Positions 1-8,958 of a stretch of 12,619 nucleotides of DNA are shown here, piece after piece. Position 1 is the stretch's first letter; every line of letters begins with the position of its first letter. The position numbers and the translations under genes were made by a program. The notes under the pieces were generated by a model. The model was not told the origin of the DNA. It worked only from the letters and a program-made list of their open reading frames with translations, and ran no database searches. Source of the DNA: Ophiosphaerella korrae (lineage: Eukaryota; Ascomycota; Dothideomycetes; Pleosporales; Phaeosphaeriaceae). Location of the stretch: NCBI GenBank assembly GCA_028456385.1, contig JALNQF010000848.1:1-12619 (forward strand). The letters are read 5' to 3'.

Positions 1-2345
1 TAAAGCTACTATCTTATATAATACCTTCTTATCTACTATTAAATACTACTAATATATAGGCTTAGATCTATATACGTTTTTATAGTTATTAAATAAAAAG
101 TTCTAGTTTTTTTAATTAACTTTAGGATTAAACTCTTATAGCTATAGGATTCCTAGTATAATATCTTTATTAGCTAAAACTAATACGTCTAAAGTAATCT
201 TTATACTATATCCTTAAATAAGAAACTCTATAGTTAGTTTATTACTAACTATTAGGTTTTCTAGTATTAGTTATTTATTTGTAATATAGATTAGATATAG
301 TATCTTCTTTACTTATAGTTAGAGTCTTACTTATTCTACTACTTTAAGTATAATTAGGTTTATAAATAACTCTAAATCTACTAATACTTTTATTTCTTCT
401 TTCTTTATCTTTACTAAGAGTTTAATAAGTTTTTTAGTGTTAATAGTATTATAGCTTCTAGATATATATTTAGCGTTAGCTATTTACTTAAAAAAGACTT
501 AATCTTATAATCTTTATTTATCTTTTACTAAAATCTTTAGAGTATATTAATCTCTTTATCTTATTTATACTTCTTAAGTATATAGGTTTACTAGATTAAA
601 TTAATATATTAGTTATTTATAAGTATTTTACTTATATTTATATCTTCTTTAGTTATACTTAGAAAGTACTCTACTTCTTACTTATCCTATAAGTATTATT
701 TATATCTTATATTTATATACTTTTCCTAGTTCTATTTATATCTAGATCTCTTATAAAAGAAATATCTAGATCTTATCTTATTAGAATAGTAAGTAAAGTA
801 GTTATTATAGTAATATCTTATTTATAATAGTAGTAAGTAGTTTAGGTTATATAAGTATAGCTAGTATTATAATTCTTATATTAATACTAGATCTATAATA
901 ATTAGTACTTACTTATTATTAGTATAGGCTAATTTATATTACTAGGTTTACTCTACTTTACGTATCTAGTATTCTTTATCTTACTATTCTTTTACTAAGT
1001 AGTAGCTATTTACTAGTCTTTAGATTTCTTTTATAAATCTATCTTATACTTTAGTATTCTTTTACTTTAGCTTTAGTATTTTAGGTACTATTTTATATTT
1101 AGAAGTCTTAAGCTCTTAGTTTTCTTTTTTATTCTTGTCTTAGGCTATATATACTTACTTTCTTAGATATAGTATTATCTTACGTTTATACCCTATCCTT
1201 CTCTAGTATAGCTAAAGGTATTCTAAAGTATTTATCCTAGCTTACTTTTACTTTAGCTAATACCTCTTTATATAGCTTTGCACTCCTAGTAGTATATTTA
1301 TAGCTTTTATCTTATTATCTATTATAAGGTTACTTAGCTTTATAGTAATCTTATAGTAGTTATATTTCTTAATTATATTCTACTACTAGAGGTTTATAGT
1401 CTTATAATCTCTCTTATCCTAACTTCTTTTAGAGATTACTTTCTATTCTTCTTCTTTATTATTATTTTACCTCTTAAGTATATTAATTTATTATTTAATC
1501 TTATTCTTTACTTAGTAATTCTTTACTAGGTACCTAGTTTTACTATACTTATAGTATTTTTAGCTTTCTACTCTTTTAGGGTTTTTATAGTAATTATATT
1601 CTAGTTTTCTTAGGTTTATATTATTAATATATATCTTGTCTAGCTTAAAGTATCTATAGCTACCCTAAACTTAGTAGTTTTTATATTTACGTTACTACTT
1701 ATACTTAGGTTTATACTTCTTATTATTTATATATAGTACTCTACTATTTTTAGCTTTTACTATATATTTATATATATAGTTATTAACTTAAATTACTTCT
1801 TCTATTAAGTTTTCTAACGTCTTAATTATAGCTCTACTACGTATTAGCTTACTTTAAATATTACTCTTAAGTCTCTATTAAAATATCCTTATTAATAACT
1901 TATTATTCTATTCTATTTATATTATATAGCTTTAGAATTTATTAGTATAGTTTAATACTACTTTATATTATTATAGCTACTATATCGCGCACTCTACTAC
2001 TACTATCTTATTTACTAGTAGAAAGGCTTATTATACTTTATCTTTAAACTTAATCTATTCTTTAAATATCTTATTATAGTTACTATTATTATTATTAAAG
2101 TATTTCTTAAGGTATAGCGTAACCTATTTCTTTACTTTGCCCCTTATATAGAATAATACAAGTATAGCTCTATCTTTATCTTAAACTTAGTTTACCTTAA
2201 AGAAGAGATTAAGTTATAAAATCTATAGCTTAAGCTTGTTTTATTCTCTATAGTAGAGGTCTAGCTTAGTAACCTTAGAAGTAGTAGTATAGGTTACTTC
2301 TATACGCTAGTTGTCTATATTTATTAACGTATTACTTATCTTAAG
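1..2345 (-). pseudogene. RIP-destroyed LTR retrotransposon gag and protease region (Ty3/gypsy-like)
   Basis: Reading the minus strand from about 2300 down to 1 gives a decayed Gag followed by a decayed retropepsin. The Gag domain (about 2110-1750) keeps its helical pattern and spacing: NYTNKF, then an IE-tryptophan-to-stop site, then RLKSNI and TLENLIEEVI. The protease begins near 395 with VDLEL, where families in this class have the catalytic D-S/T-G. About 80 codons later in the same frame comes DIILGI with NPKVN, which matches the end of fungal retropepsins. Internal stops are TAA and TAG where Gln or Trp codons are expected, as RIP produces. Reverse transcriptase would lie beyond position 1, so the copy is cut by the window edge. 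It cannot encode protein. The family assignment rests on motif order; a Ty3/gypsy origin is likely but not proven. Confidence 0.72.
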
Positions 2346-2590
2346 AGTGTTTAATATATTAAGTCCTTAGAACTAGGTAAGGGTAACGAGGGCAAGTAGG
2401 CTTCTATAAGACGGGCGAGGTTAATAAACAAGTTAGTTACTTAACTTAATTAATAGTTAGCTTTTATTAGAGTATTACGAGGTATATAAGTATTAATAGG
2501 TAGATAAGAATCTAATTAAAGTATTAGTTGTAATACTCTATTAGGATAAGAAGTAAAGAAGAGATTAAATACAATAGTCTATAAAGGTCT
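2345..2590 (-). repeat. Left arm of long inverted repeat (RIP-mutated copy)
   Basis: Its reverse complement aligns along its length with 3312-3560 on the plus strand. The core, 2376-2405, is a perfect 30 bp match to 3497-3526 in inverted orientation. Outside the core most differences are CA-to-TA or TG-to-TA in this arm, so this copy was hit by RIP more heavily than its partner. It lies between the LTR-like end at 3084 and the Gag relic, so it is probably the 3' part of the LTR or the leader of the leftward retroelement. Confidence 0.8.
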
Positions 2591-2638
2591 ATCGACGTTC
2601 CTATATACTTGCTATCTAGCGTTTATTCCTAAGCGCTT

Positions 2639-2666
2639 ACTCTAGAGCGTTCGCTCTAGAGCGTTT
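2639..2666. repeat. Short direct and inverted repeat around CTCTAGAGCG
   Basis: A 12 bp sequence occurs twice in direct orientation (2640-2651 and 2654-2665). Because it contains a palindrome, 2641-2649 and 2652-2660 can also pair as a 9 bp stem with a 2-base loop. It is notably GC-rich for its surroundings. Function unknown; it could be an LTR regulatory repeat. Confidence 0.6.
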
Positions 2667-2918
2667 ACTACTAAACAGTTACGTGTTCTACTGCGCTGTA
2701 TTGCCTAGCCTAATCGCGTACGATACAACGGCTTACCTGCTGCTTGGTATTATAACAGTATCCTAGTTGTAAGTAGTTTCCTAATCTAGATTATTACCCC
2801 GCTCGTCCTATACTTCGTTAGTACTTAAGTTTAGGCTAATTAGTTCTATCTCGATTTCTCTTGTTACGCCTATAACATAAGTGTATAGACGGTAAATAAT
2901 TATAGATTAATAGATTAG

Positions 2919-3084
2919 TAGAAGTATATAGTTAGTAGAAATGCGCATTATTAGGATAGTATCGGCAATCTAATCTCTAACCAAGAACGCTAATACTTAA
3001 CATTGTACACACAAATTAACTATTATTTATAGTTATTGCTAATTACTACACGAGCTTTTGTTATTATCTCTTAATTTACTAACA
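2919..3084 (-). repeat. LTR-like terminal segment of the left retroelement
   Basis: This stretch aligns in direct orientation with 10450-10620 at the other end of the island, through shared runs such as AGTATATAGTTAGTAG, TATTAGGATAGTAT and AATCTAATCTCTAAC. Read on the minus strand it begins TGTTAG at 3084, as an LTR would (5'-TG), and leads leftwards toward the Gag relic. It is only moderately mutated: CA and TG survive here. The far end of the LTR is not certain; it may run to about 2345. Confidence 0.65.
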
Positions 3085-3130
3085 CACACTAAGGGTCACT
3101 TGCAGTCGACAGCAGGCGACCCCGTTACAA
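3085..3130 (-). repeat. Conserved terminal block next to LTR start (copy 1)
   Basis: On the minus strand this reads TGTAACGGGG, then GTCGAC, then a G-rich tract directly before TGTTAG. The same order occurs at 10037-10084 (plus strand) and, heavily RIP-mutated, at 10670-10621 (minus strand). Because it lies just outside the apparent LTR in three places, it is probably part of the element (for example the 3' internal end with a polypurine tract) and not host flank. That role is inference. Confidence 0.6.
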
Positions 3131-3276
3131 TAACCTTGCTACTAGGTTAATATAACCCTAACCTAACCCTACTACTAAGTTAATACAACCCTAACCTAAC
3201 CCTACTACTAAGTTAATACAACCCTAACCTAACCCTACTACTAGGTTAATGCAACCCCAACCTAACCACGATACCT
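3131..3276. repeat. 33 bp tandem repeat, about 4 copies, with telomere-like CCCTAACC motif
   Basis: Equivalent bases recur at 3144, 3177, 3210 and 3243, an exact 33 bp period. Each unit contains AACCCTAACCTAACCC followed by TACTACTA and GTTAAT. The motif resembles the CCCTAA telomere repeat of filamentous fungi but is diluted by the rest of the unit, so this is an interstitial or element-borne repeat and not a telomere. The outer copies have diverged (ACTAGG in place of ACTAAG; CCCCAACC at the right end). Confidence 0.9.
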
Positions 3277-3311
3277 CGCTAGGTACTACGAACCTATTTA
3301 CTACCCTAGAT

Positions 3312-3560
3312 AGGCCTCTATAGAATATCGTGTTTAATCTCTTCTTTACACTCGTATCTAAACTAAGCATCACGACAGATACTTCAATCAGATTCTTATC
3401 ATACATTGATACTCGCACCTACTCGTGATACTCTGATACAGAGCCTACTGTTAATCAAGTCAAGTAGTACTTGTTCATTGATCTCGCTCCTCTCACAGAA
3501 GCCTACTTGCCCTCGTTACCCTTACCCGGTTCCAAGGCCTTAACACGTAGTTTCTACTCT
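3312..3560 (+). repeat. Right arm of long inverted repeat (mostly unmutated copy)
   Basis: Inverted partner of 2345-2590. This copy keeps CA and TG dinucleotides at sites that are TA in the left arm, so it is closer to the original sequence. The minus strand here contains a 64-codon open frame (3418-3224) with no recognisable domain; since it also covers part of the 33 bp repeats, I do not treat it as a gene. Confidence 0.8.
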
Positions 3561-3599
3561 TAGGCCCTTAATTATAGTTCTTGTTTTTGAGATCTTAGC

Positions 3600-5777
3600 T
3601 ATAGCCCACTTTCTAGTCCTTGTTAATATTAGTACCAACCTTAACTATTCCCTAATTGGTTCGTTCAGCCAAGACTTCTAATTGACCCGATTGACCGGAG
3701 CTACAGGAATTGGGGATCTCTCCTAAGACGAGCACCCAAAGGCACGAATTGGAAGATTATGCGGGATCAGCCCGAATATGGGTAGCTATAGAGAAGGGGT
3801 AATACAATTCCAGGAACTGGTAGATTAACGTCCCTCACTGCGTAGCGAGACAAACTGTGTGCCGAGACAAATGAGGGATACCTTGACTTTCAGCAACTGC
3901 AAAACCTATGTGCACAACGAATATTGCTATAGTGCTATGAAAATAGTCTGTTGTAGCTAATTCTGAAAGTCTATAACCCACTCCTCCCCCAAAATTACAT
4001 TTGCATCATCGTCTCTGTGCCTGATTTGTGCAGCGCCTTCTTTCGTGACCTAACAGACTTCCCTCCCCACAGCGCCAACCTCAAGTCCTTATTGCTCCAA
4101 AAATTTGTAGAATAGGCTTATCCTACTCTCATAACCTCCCTCTGATACCAGGAAGCCATTATTAGCCCTAGGCGCGCTGTGGTGTGCAGTTTCATGCAGC
4201 GCCGCCCCGTCGATTGGTGCTTGGGTATTTTATTGTAAGATTTAGTCAGCCAACGCGCTTCTAGCGGCGAAACCAGCTTCGACACAGCAATCTCACACAC
4301 ACCTCGAGATGCAGTCCAACGCACAGTGATACCTACTTTGGGATGTAGAGCCATACTATGCGTCGCCCCCGAGTGCCGAGATCTGTCGTTGACCCTTCCG
4401 CTGACCAATGGAACGACCTGATTGAGCTCACCACGTCGTCATACTTCTCGAGTCGGCGCGCCGATTCCTAGACCAAGCCGCAGCGAGCTTTTGTCCCAGC
4501 TCGTTGAAGGGGAATACAATGTGATGGGAAGGATACAAGCTAAAATAGAGCGCGGCGGGCCTGGAAATCGAAGCCTGCGCTTCGGCATGTAGGTTCAACC
4601 GAGCGTTATGGCAAAACACCGTCGTTGCAAGCGCATACGAAGGTGGAAAGTCCTTGCATGCTTTCGTGATACAGCTGTCGTACGGTCAAACAGCCAGCGG
4701 CTCCTTATATGTGCGCTGCAATCTCTAGGGTCGAAGAGAGGTGCTTCTGGGTTGTTCCTGTTTGTGAGGGATGAGTGCTGGCAGAGCTGTGGTGGTGGTG
4801 GTGGTGGTCATGCATGGCAAGACCCTGCATGATTCACGAGCTGCATACAGCACTCTTCCATCCATTGTTTCTACTAACTATCGCCTCCGGCGCAAGGTCA
4901 TGGCCAGAGCGGGTCGGCCGTCCTCCCTGCTAGCATGATCAAGGTGTTCGTCCACTTCTCAAGATGTAAGCATATTCTTCCTTACCTCCAGACACTATGA
5001 TGAGGACTTTCATCCTTAACCGTATGAGCGGGCTTGAGGCGATGCCCCCGCGCTTCCTTGGGAAACCAGGGCTAGCTCGGTTCCCGAGATGCCGATCAGT
5101 CTAATCTTCTCTCTGATCATAACCCAGAATCGCTGCCTCCGAGAATCAATGTGGGCTGAGACGCAGTGGGCTAATTGTTAGGACAGGGGCGTCCGCGACA
5201 AGCTTTACGAGCTGTTCTCAGACGTCCTACTCAGCTACAGCTGGGTGAAGGTGTTCGCCAAGTTACCCATCTGCAGCATCACGCACCCGCCAACCACGAT
5301 CACCCGACCTACGATCGGTGTTTCGAACGTACGATTTCAACTCCCAGCGCACAGTTAGGGAATTTGTGACAACCGGACGGGAACCTGCGAAGGGCCTGGC
5401 GTTCACGGATAGATACCCCGAGATACCCACGAATTGCGAAATTACATGTCAATTCGATTTACTCTCCACCAAAAAGCAATGGTTTGATCAACTATTGTTC
5501 TCCATTTGTCGCCCTGCTAACTATTGATCGAAAATCGGTTGACTAAGCTTTCGGCCAGGACCATCGCTGGGGCTCCCAACTCGCACCGCCACCTCGTCCA
5601 TTCTCCCGCCATGCACCTTCGTAAATCATTCATTCCACCGGCTCGCAAAGACTGGCACACCTACCTCCTTTACTTGCCCGCCCGGTACGTCGCGAAATTC
5701 CACCTTGCGAACGCCCCCTGGCCAGGTGTGAAATCCGTCCGACCAAGTTTGTTGCTGCTCAGGGGCAGACAGAAGCT
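3600..5777. other. Island segment without a supportable gene
   Basis: Base composition is normal, with CA and TG common, so this is not a RIP block. Open frames here are short (up to about 96 codons) and none shows a signal peptide or known motif. One stretch at 5181-5357 reads like a protein-coding exon on the plus strand (charged, amphipathic, preceded by TTGTTAG that could be a splice acceptor), but I cannot join it to other exons or identify it. The segment may hold decayed gene remnants. Confidence 0.6.
4789..4808. repeat. GGT trinucleotide microsatellite
   Basis: About six and a half uninterrupted GGT units. In one plus-strand frame it encodes a run of glycines, but that frame (4608-4832) has no other support, so I treat this as a simple repeat. 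Confidence 0.9.
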
Positions 5778-5839
5778 TCAACGCGGCGTCAGCCTGCCGG
5801 TGTACAAAGTCTGAATGGCATTAACGTGGTAGTACTTAC
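5778..5839 (-). other. Possible second intron and short third exon of the protease gene
   Basis: A consensus GTAAGT begins at 5839, two bases into the last codon before the stop. A 46 bp intron ending in GGCAG at 5794 would join to five codons and a TGA at 5780-5778, giving a tail ELTPR, which resembles the start of the E/F-T-P-x-Q motif seen near the C-terminus in this family. The fit is partial: the motif stops before its Gln. Either this is the true end, or the C-terminus has been lost by a small frameshift. Confidence 0.35.
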
Positions 5840-6802
5840 TCGGGCCCGTAAGTCATGATGTTGTGGATGGGGTCCTCACTAAACGGCGAGCAGGTGTGTC
5901 TCGTTCTACAATACAAGACGTCATCTCCTTCCGATTTTCTCTCGTAGGGCGTGTCGGCGACCTTGTCACCTGGGGCCTCACATTCGTGGCCATTCTTGCC
6001 TTTGGTGAATGTATGTACCAGCCCGAGCCAGTGGCCAACCTCGTGGATGGCTGTGACGCCCCTGTAGGGAGTTTTACGCCCGTCAACTGTGATGGTCCAG
6101 TTGGGCATGGTCCCTCTCCTGATGACGCAGCCGTCACCTTTCTTGGCTATGACAGTGTCCCCGGGAAGGGGGGCGTCCGGGTTTTTTTGCGGGAAGGTGC
6201 AATAGCCCTTGGTGTATGCTTTTTTCCTGTCGAGACGCTCCACGAAGAACAGGTTCAGGGTTCGGTACGTCCCTTTTCGGAGGGCGAGGACGGCGGGGTT
6301 GACGACAATGTTGCCTCCGGGGTCACTGTTGAAAGTGGCCCAGTCCGCGTTGGGCGCAACACGCTTTGCTTTTCCGTCTTTGAGCACAAATTGTATGCCT
6401 ATTGTGCCGTAGGCATCGTTCAGGGCCTTCATCTGTGCGGTTATATGGGCATCCTAGGCGAGATTTAGCCACAAACTCGCATCATGTAGAAGCTGTTATG
6501 CGGCTTAGCCCGTTGAAACTCACCGTAACTCTGTCGCGCTGGGCCACCGTCGAACCAATGATGAAGGCGTATGTGTCGATTGTCAGCGTCGAACGTTCAT
6601 TGAACGAAGTAACATTAGAAGCGTCAAATCCGCCTTCTCCCTCCAAAGATGCGAGATAAGCCTCCTCAGCTCCTTCGTTCCCGCAGACACCATTGGTCAA
6701 GCCCTCCTCTGTCTCCTCGTCACGGACTTCGAGGCCGCGTAGCGAGAAAGCCGTGACAAGGAAGACTTGGAACAAGAGAATGAGAAAGAATTTGAGGTGC
6801 AT
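5836..6802 (-). CDS. Secreted M43B (pappalysin-like) zinc metalloprotease, two exons
   Basis: Exons 6802-6524 and 6453-5836, a 298-residue protein. Family M43B members are secreted zinc endopeptidases; the substrate is unknown here. Residues 1-20 form a hydrophobic signal peptide. A short pro-region follows, with a Cys-Gly at 40-41. The catalytic domain carries HEVGHWLGLVH at 230-240, with three zinc-binding His and the catalytic Glu231, and a Met-turn NIMTYG at 291-296. Cysteines at 178, 202, 251, 275 and 281 fit the family's disulfides. NVTS at 63 and NWT at 211 are possible N-glycosylation sites. Length is normal for fungal members. The intron has GTGAGT and TAG ends. The stop TAA lies inside a perfect GTAAGT donor, so a short third exon is possible; either way the usual C-terminal Cys-containing tail appears short or missing. 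No RIP damage is seen. It stands alone, with no operon-like partner. Confidence 0.93.
6454..6523 (-). other. Intron 1 of the M43B protease gene
   Basis: 70 bp, GTGAGT donor directly after the ACG codon for residue 93 (phase 0), and CTAG acceptor at 6457-6454 with a CTAAAT branch-like site 11 to 16 bases upstream of it. Removing it adds D-A-H-I-T-A-Q before the next Met, which matches the conserved helix preceding the catalytic domain in this family. A second acceptor (CACAG ending at 6433) is also in frame and would drop those seven residues; I judge it less likely. Confidence 0.82.
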
Positions 6803-6914
6803 TGCAAGAGTTTGCTTGGTTGGGAAGTAGTGGACTCCAAGCGTGAAGACTTGGTATATGGGATGAAGTCGGATTGGTCTGGAGGACTGGCATGAAGGTC
6901 AGCAACCGGGACGG

Positions 6915-6921
6915 CTTTATA
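6915..6921 (-). promoter_or_regulatory. TATA-like box of the protease gene
   Basis: TATAAAG on the minus strand, about 113 bases upstream of the ATG. The leader between it and the ATG is pyrimidine- and CAA-rich, common in fungal genes, and the start context is CTTGCAATGC. Only sequence resemblance supports this. Confidence 0.45.
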
Positions 6922-6989
6922 CTTCTCTAATTTGTATCTCACGACACAGTCTTTCAGACAACTGTGTACCTCGGGATGTCTCGCCATTG

Positions 6990-7635
6990 ATCTGGCAACT
7001 ATCAGCCGAGACTGTCTACAAAACCGACGAGCTCCTCACTGCCAGAGCGCGGCAGTTGGATCGCCTCCCTGATGCAGGCCGGCTGTGGACTGTACTGTGA
7101 TCTTCATCATCTGTCTTGTCACCCTAGAGTGGGAACAGACCATTCTAGGCATATTGGCAGTCTGCATCGACAGCACTCGGAATCCCCTCTCGCACGGAAT
7201 AACAGGTCAGGACGAACTTCGCATATTTCCATCTTTCGCGTTCAACTTCCGCTCAGGGACAATTCTGATCAGGCGATGAATGGTGTTAACGAATACACCC
7301 GACAGATGAAAACTATGAGGTTACTGATGCGCTAAACAGTAGAATCTGCAGAAGGCTACAGGAGCATCTGCTGATCCGTCGCGTCGTGGCTTTACCAGGC
7401 TGGAGCTGGAAAACATCAGATGTAGCCTCGTCGGCGAGCTGCATGCTGCATGCAAGCTAGTGAAGCGGATTGGCGGACTGGGTGCGAGCATGGTACGACC
7501 ATGACCAAGAATTTTCATGTATTGAGATTCATCCCGTCTTCCGCCTAGGAATTAGCCATGTGGTCATAGTAGTTATCACCGGGCTCAGACATCGAGACAC
7601 CGTCTCGCTTGTCGCACGGTTATTACGGGGGCTTG
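6990..7635. other. Intergenic stretch without a supportable gene
   Basis: Lies between the protease promoter and the transposon remnants. Several overlapping short frames exist on both strands. A 38-codon plus-strand stretch near 7385-7502 has an amphipathic composition but no recognisable motif or start. I call no gene here. Confidence 0.5.
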
Positions 7636-7639
7636 GCGC

Positions 7640-7681
7640 CTTACCTCCCACTACGAACCACCATTTCGTACGGGGGGTAAG
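7640..7681. repeat. Nested imperfect inverted repeat (foldback)
   Basis: Outer arms CTTACC (7640-7645) and GGTAAG (7676-7681), inner arms TACGAA (7652-7657) and TTCGTA (7665-7670), with GC-rich partly pairing sequence between. Could be the remnant of a tiny foldback element or a structured RNA region. A second hairpin follows at 7708-7731 (ACCAGAC with GTCTGGT). Confidence 0.55.
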
Positions 7682-7739
7682 CCACCCGGAGATGCCTGAG
7701 ATATTTTACCAGACATCCTCACTAGTCTGGTGTTTTAAA

Positions 7740-7760
7740 TTTTTTTTTTTTTTTTTTTTT
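7740..7760. repeat. Poly(T) tract of 21 bases
   Basis: An uninterrupted T run flanked by GTTTTAAA on the left and AAAATCC on the right. An open frame crosses it on the plus strand (7470-7970) by chance, encoding a run of Phe, and I reject that frame as a gene. The tract could be the A-tail of a minus-strand retroposon, but no such element body is recognisable beside it. Confidence 0.9.
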
Positions 7761-7862
7761 AAAATCCTAGATTATTGTACATGTTCTACGCACGGGCTAA
7801 ATTACAGGATTTCTAGTAACGTGGATACTAGCCACATCAAGGCTGTCGCAGTTTATCTTCTA

Positions 7863-7938
7863 CCCGCCCACCGCGCCAAGTTACTGCATAATGGCCCTGC
7901 GCGGTTCAACGCAAATCCTCTGCTCAACGCAAATTTCG
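7863..7938 (+). repeat. Left terminal inverted repeat of the pogo-type element
   Basis: Matches the reverse complement of 8981-9040. Positions 7922-7938 are a perfect 17 bp match to 8997-8981, and 7865-7887 match 9039-9017 closely. This arm is longer than the right one because a short segment containing TTCAACGCAAAT is present twice (near 7906 and 7924). The preceding TA is at 7861-7862. Confidence 0.85.
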
Positions 7939-8002
7939 TACGTACCAGGGTAAAATCGATTGAATTTTAACGCAGTACAATAATTACGACTTACTACATT
8001 AT

Positions 8003-8577
8003 TTAAAATGAAACAGTAACAAAAGTTAACTCTTCCTGTGCAGTTAATGAGGCTCCTGACGCTGCTCGTTGATTACTTGAGTCATTCTTTGCCTTTCGTA
8101 TAGTACTTCGGGCAGCTCTTTGAGCCTCCTCCTCGACGCGTTTATTAATAGCTTCACGGGCAGATTTTGCTGTAAGTACTCCTCCCTTCTGAGCTTGACG
8201 TACTTGACGGCGCCTTGAAGATTGTCGCTCCTTACGTGCCCGGGCTGCAGTAAGAGACTCAAGCTCCCGCACGGTAAGCTCATGTAAATCAGCTAATGCT
8301 GCTGAAGCTTTTAATAGGCGTTGAAGACGTGTATTTGACGCTCTACTTTCGTCAATTTTTATTCTTGTATTGTCGATAAATCGCTTTAAGGTGCGGTGAG
8401 TCTGCGGAGTCGGAGTAAAGTGCTGAGATGCGAAAGTGGGTGGTGGTGTTATAGGCCTTTCATCGCGGATCTTCTGTAGCACTTTCTCAGGATCCCATGA
8501 ATAAACCCCAGCTTGTGCCCACCTAGATTTAATTGTAGATTACTTAAAGGCTTGTTGACGGATAGACTCTATTGCAT
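8003..8577 (-). pseudogene. Transposase C-terminal fragment, pogo-type
   Basis: The frame opens with AIESIRQQAFK, then a TAA at 8542-8540 in place of a sense codon, then a sequence including SRWAQAGVYSWDPEKVLQK and the Pro/Thr-rich PITPPPTFASQHFTPTPQ. It ends in a long Arg/Lys/Glu/Ala-rich helix to the stop at 8003. This is the region that follows the DDE core in Fot1/pogo transposases: the end of the catalytic domain, a linker and a basic coiled-coil tail. None of the three catalytic acidic residues is present. The 159-codon frame at 8482-8003 would begin at an internal Met and is not a gene of its own. Confidence 0.85.
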
Positions 8578-8926
8578 GAAGAGGCTCATCCCGGAGGGAG
8601 GAGCCTGGCCGGAGGGGTCGTTCAGGTTGAAGCCGGTTTGAAACGCGGCGGTGAGTTGAGGGAGGAGGGCAGGCATTCGAAGCCTATCGCAACGCGTTAT
8701 ATACTGCTTTATACTAAGATCAATAGCTGGTGTAAGTCTCTGGTTCGTGCCAGGGTGTTGCATCTTATTATCGCGCCCTCTAATGCGGGCATACAATCGT
8801 GCATATGGGACGCGGTGTTGTTTGGCTAGGTCACTAATATGTCCCTAAATCCATCGAGAAAAATACGGTGGGCACAGCAATTCGAGCTTCAACTTGCTGA
8901 TAAGTTCCAGGGATTGTATAGCTCAT
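8569..8926 (-). pseudogene. Transposase N-terminal fragment (psq and CENP-B type HTH), pogo-type
   Basis: ATG at 8926-8924 starts MSYTIPGTYQQVEARIA, the usual beginning of fungal Fot1/pogo transposases. Two frameshifts follow within about 50 bases. Then, from about 8842, the frame reads DLAKQHRVPYARLYARIRG and continues through NQRLTPAIDL and YITRCDRL, which are the end of the first HTH and the start of the CENP-B type HTH that binds DNA at the transposon ends. The last part (8655-8575) is markedly more GC-rich than the rest and does not match the family, so it may be filler at the deletion junction. The frame ends at a TAG at 8571-8569. Normal proteins of this type are over 500 residues. Confidence 0.82.
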
Positions 8927-8958
8927 ATTGCTGTTGAAAATACGCGTCAAAGTTATGT

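Larger units (their letters stand above)
1..2900. other. Left RIP-saturated AT-rich block
   Basis: CA and TG are nearly absent over almost 3 kb, with only isolated exceptions (for example near 438, 1278, 2138 and 2232). TA is very frequent. Remaining C is mostly followed by T, and remaining G mostly preceded by A. This is what is left after C-to-T change at CpA (and CpG) on both strands by repeat-induced point mutation. CA, TG and CG become more common from about 2370 onward, so the block fades out across the 2370-3100 junction instead of stopping at one base. Confidence 0.9.

Noticed and set aside
3131..3276. True telomere end
   Set aside because: The CCCTAA motif is interrupted within a 33 bp unit and sequence continues on both sides.
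4118..4619. Two minus-strand frames of 96 and 63 codons
   Set aside because: No signal peptide, domain or plausible splice joining them; composition looks random.
4608..4832. 74-codon plus-strand frame ending in a glycine run
   Set aside because: The glycine run is a GGT microsatellite and the rest is Arg/Cys-rich without pattern.
5524..5814. 96-codon plus-strand frame beyond the protease 3' end
   Set aside because: No homology pattern; it overlaps the likely 3' untranslated region of the protease transcript.
5863..6468. 201-codon open frame on the plus strand opposite the protease
   Set aside because: It mirrors the coding strand of a gene with clear family motifs; its own translation shows no domain.
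7385..7502. Plus-strand stretch with a Gly-Ala-Gly-Lys word resembling part of a P-loop in one frame
   Set aside because: The motif is incomplete (His in place of Ser/Thr) and the surrounding frame is short; likely chance.
7470..7970. 166-codon plus-strand frame
   Set aside because: It runs through the T21 tract and into the left terminal repeat of the transposon; composition is low-complexity and no motif is seen.
8572..8829. 85-codon plus-strand frame
   Set aside because: Antisense to the transposase N-terminal fragment, which has recognisable family sequence.
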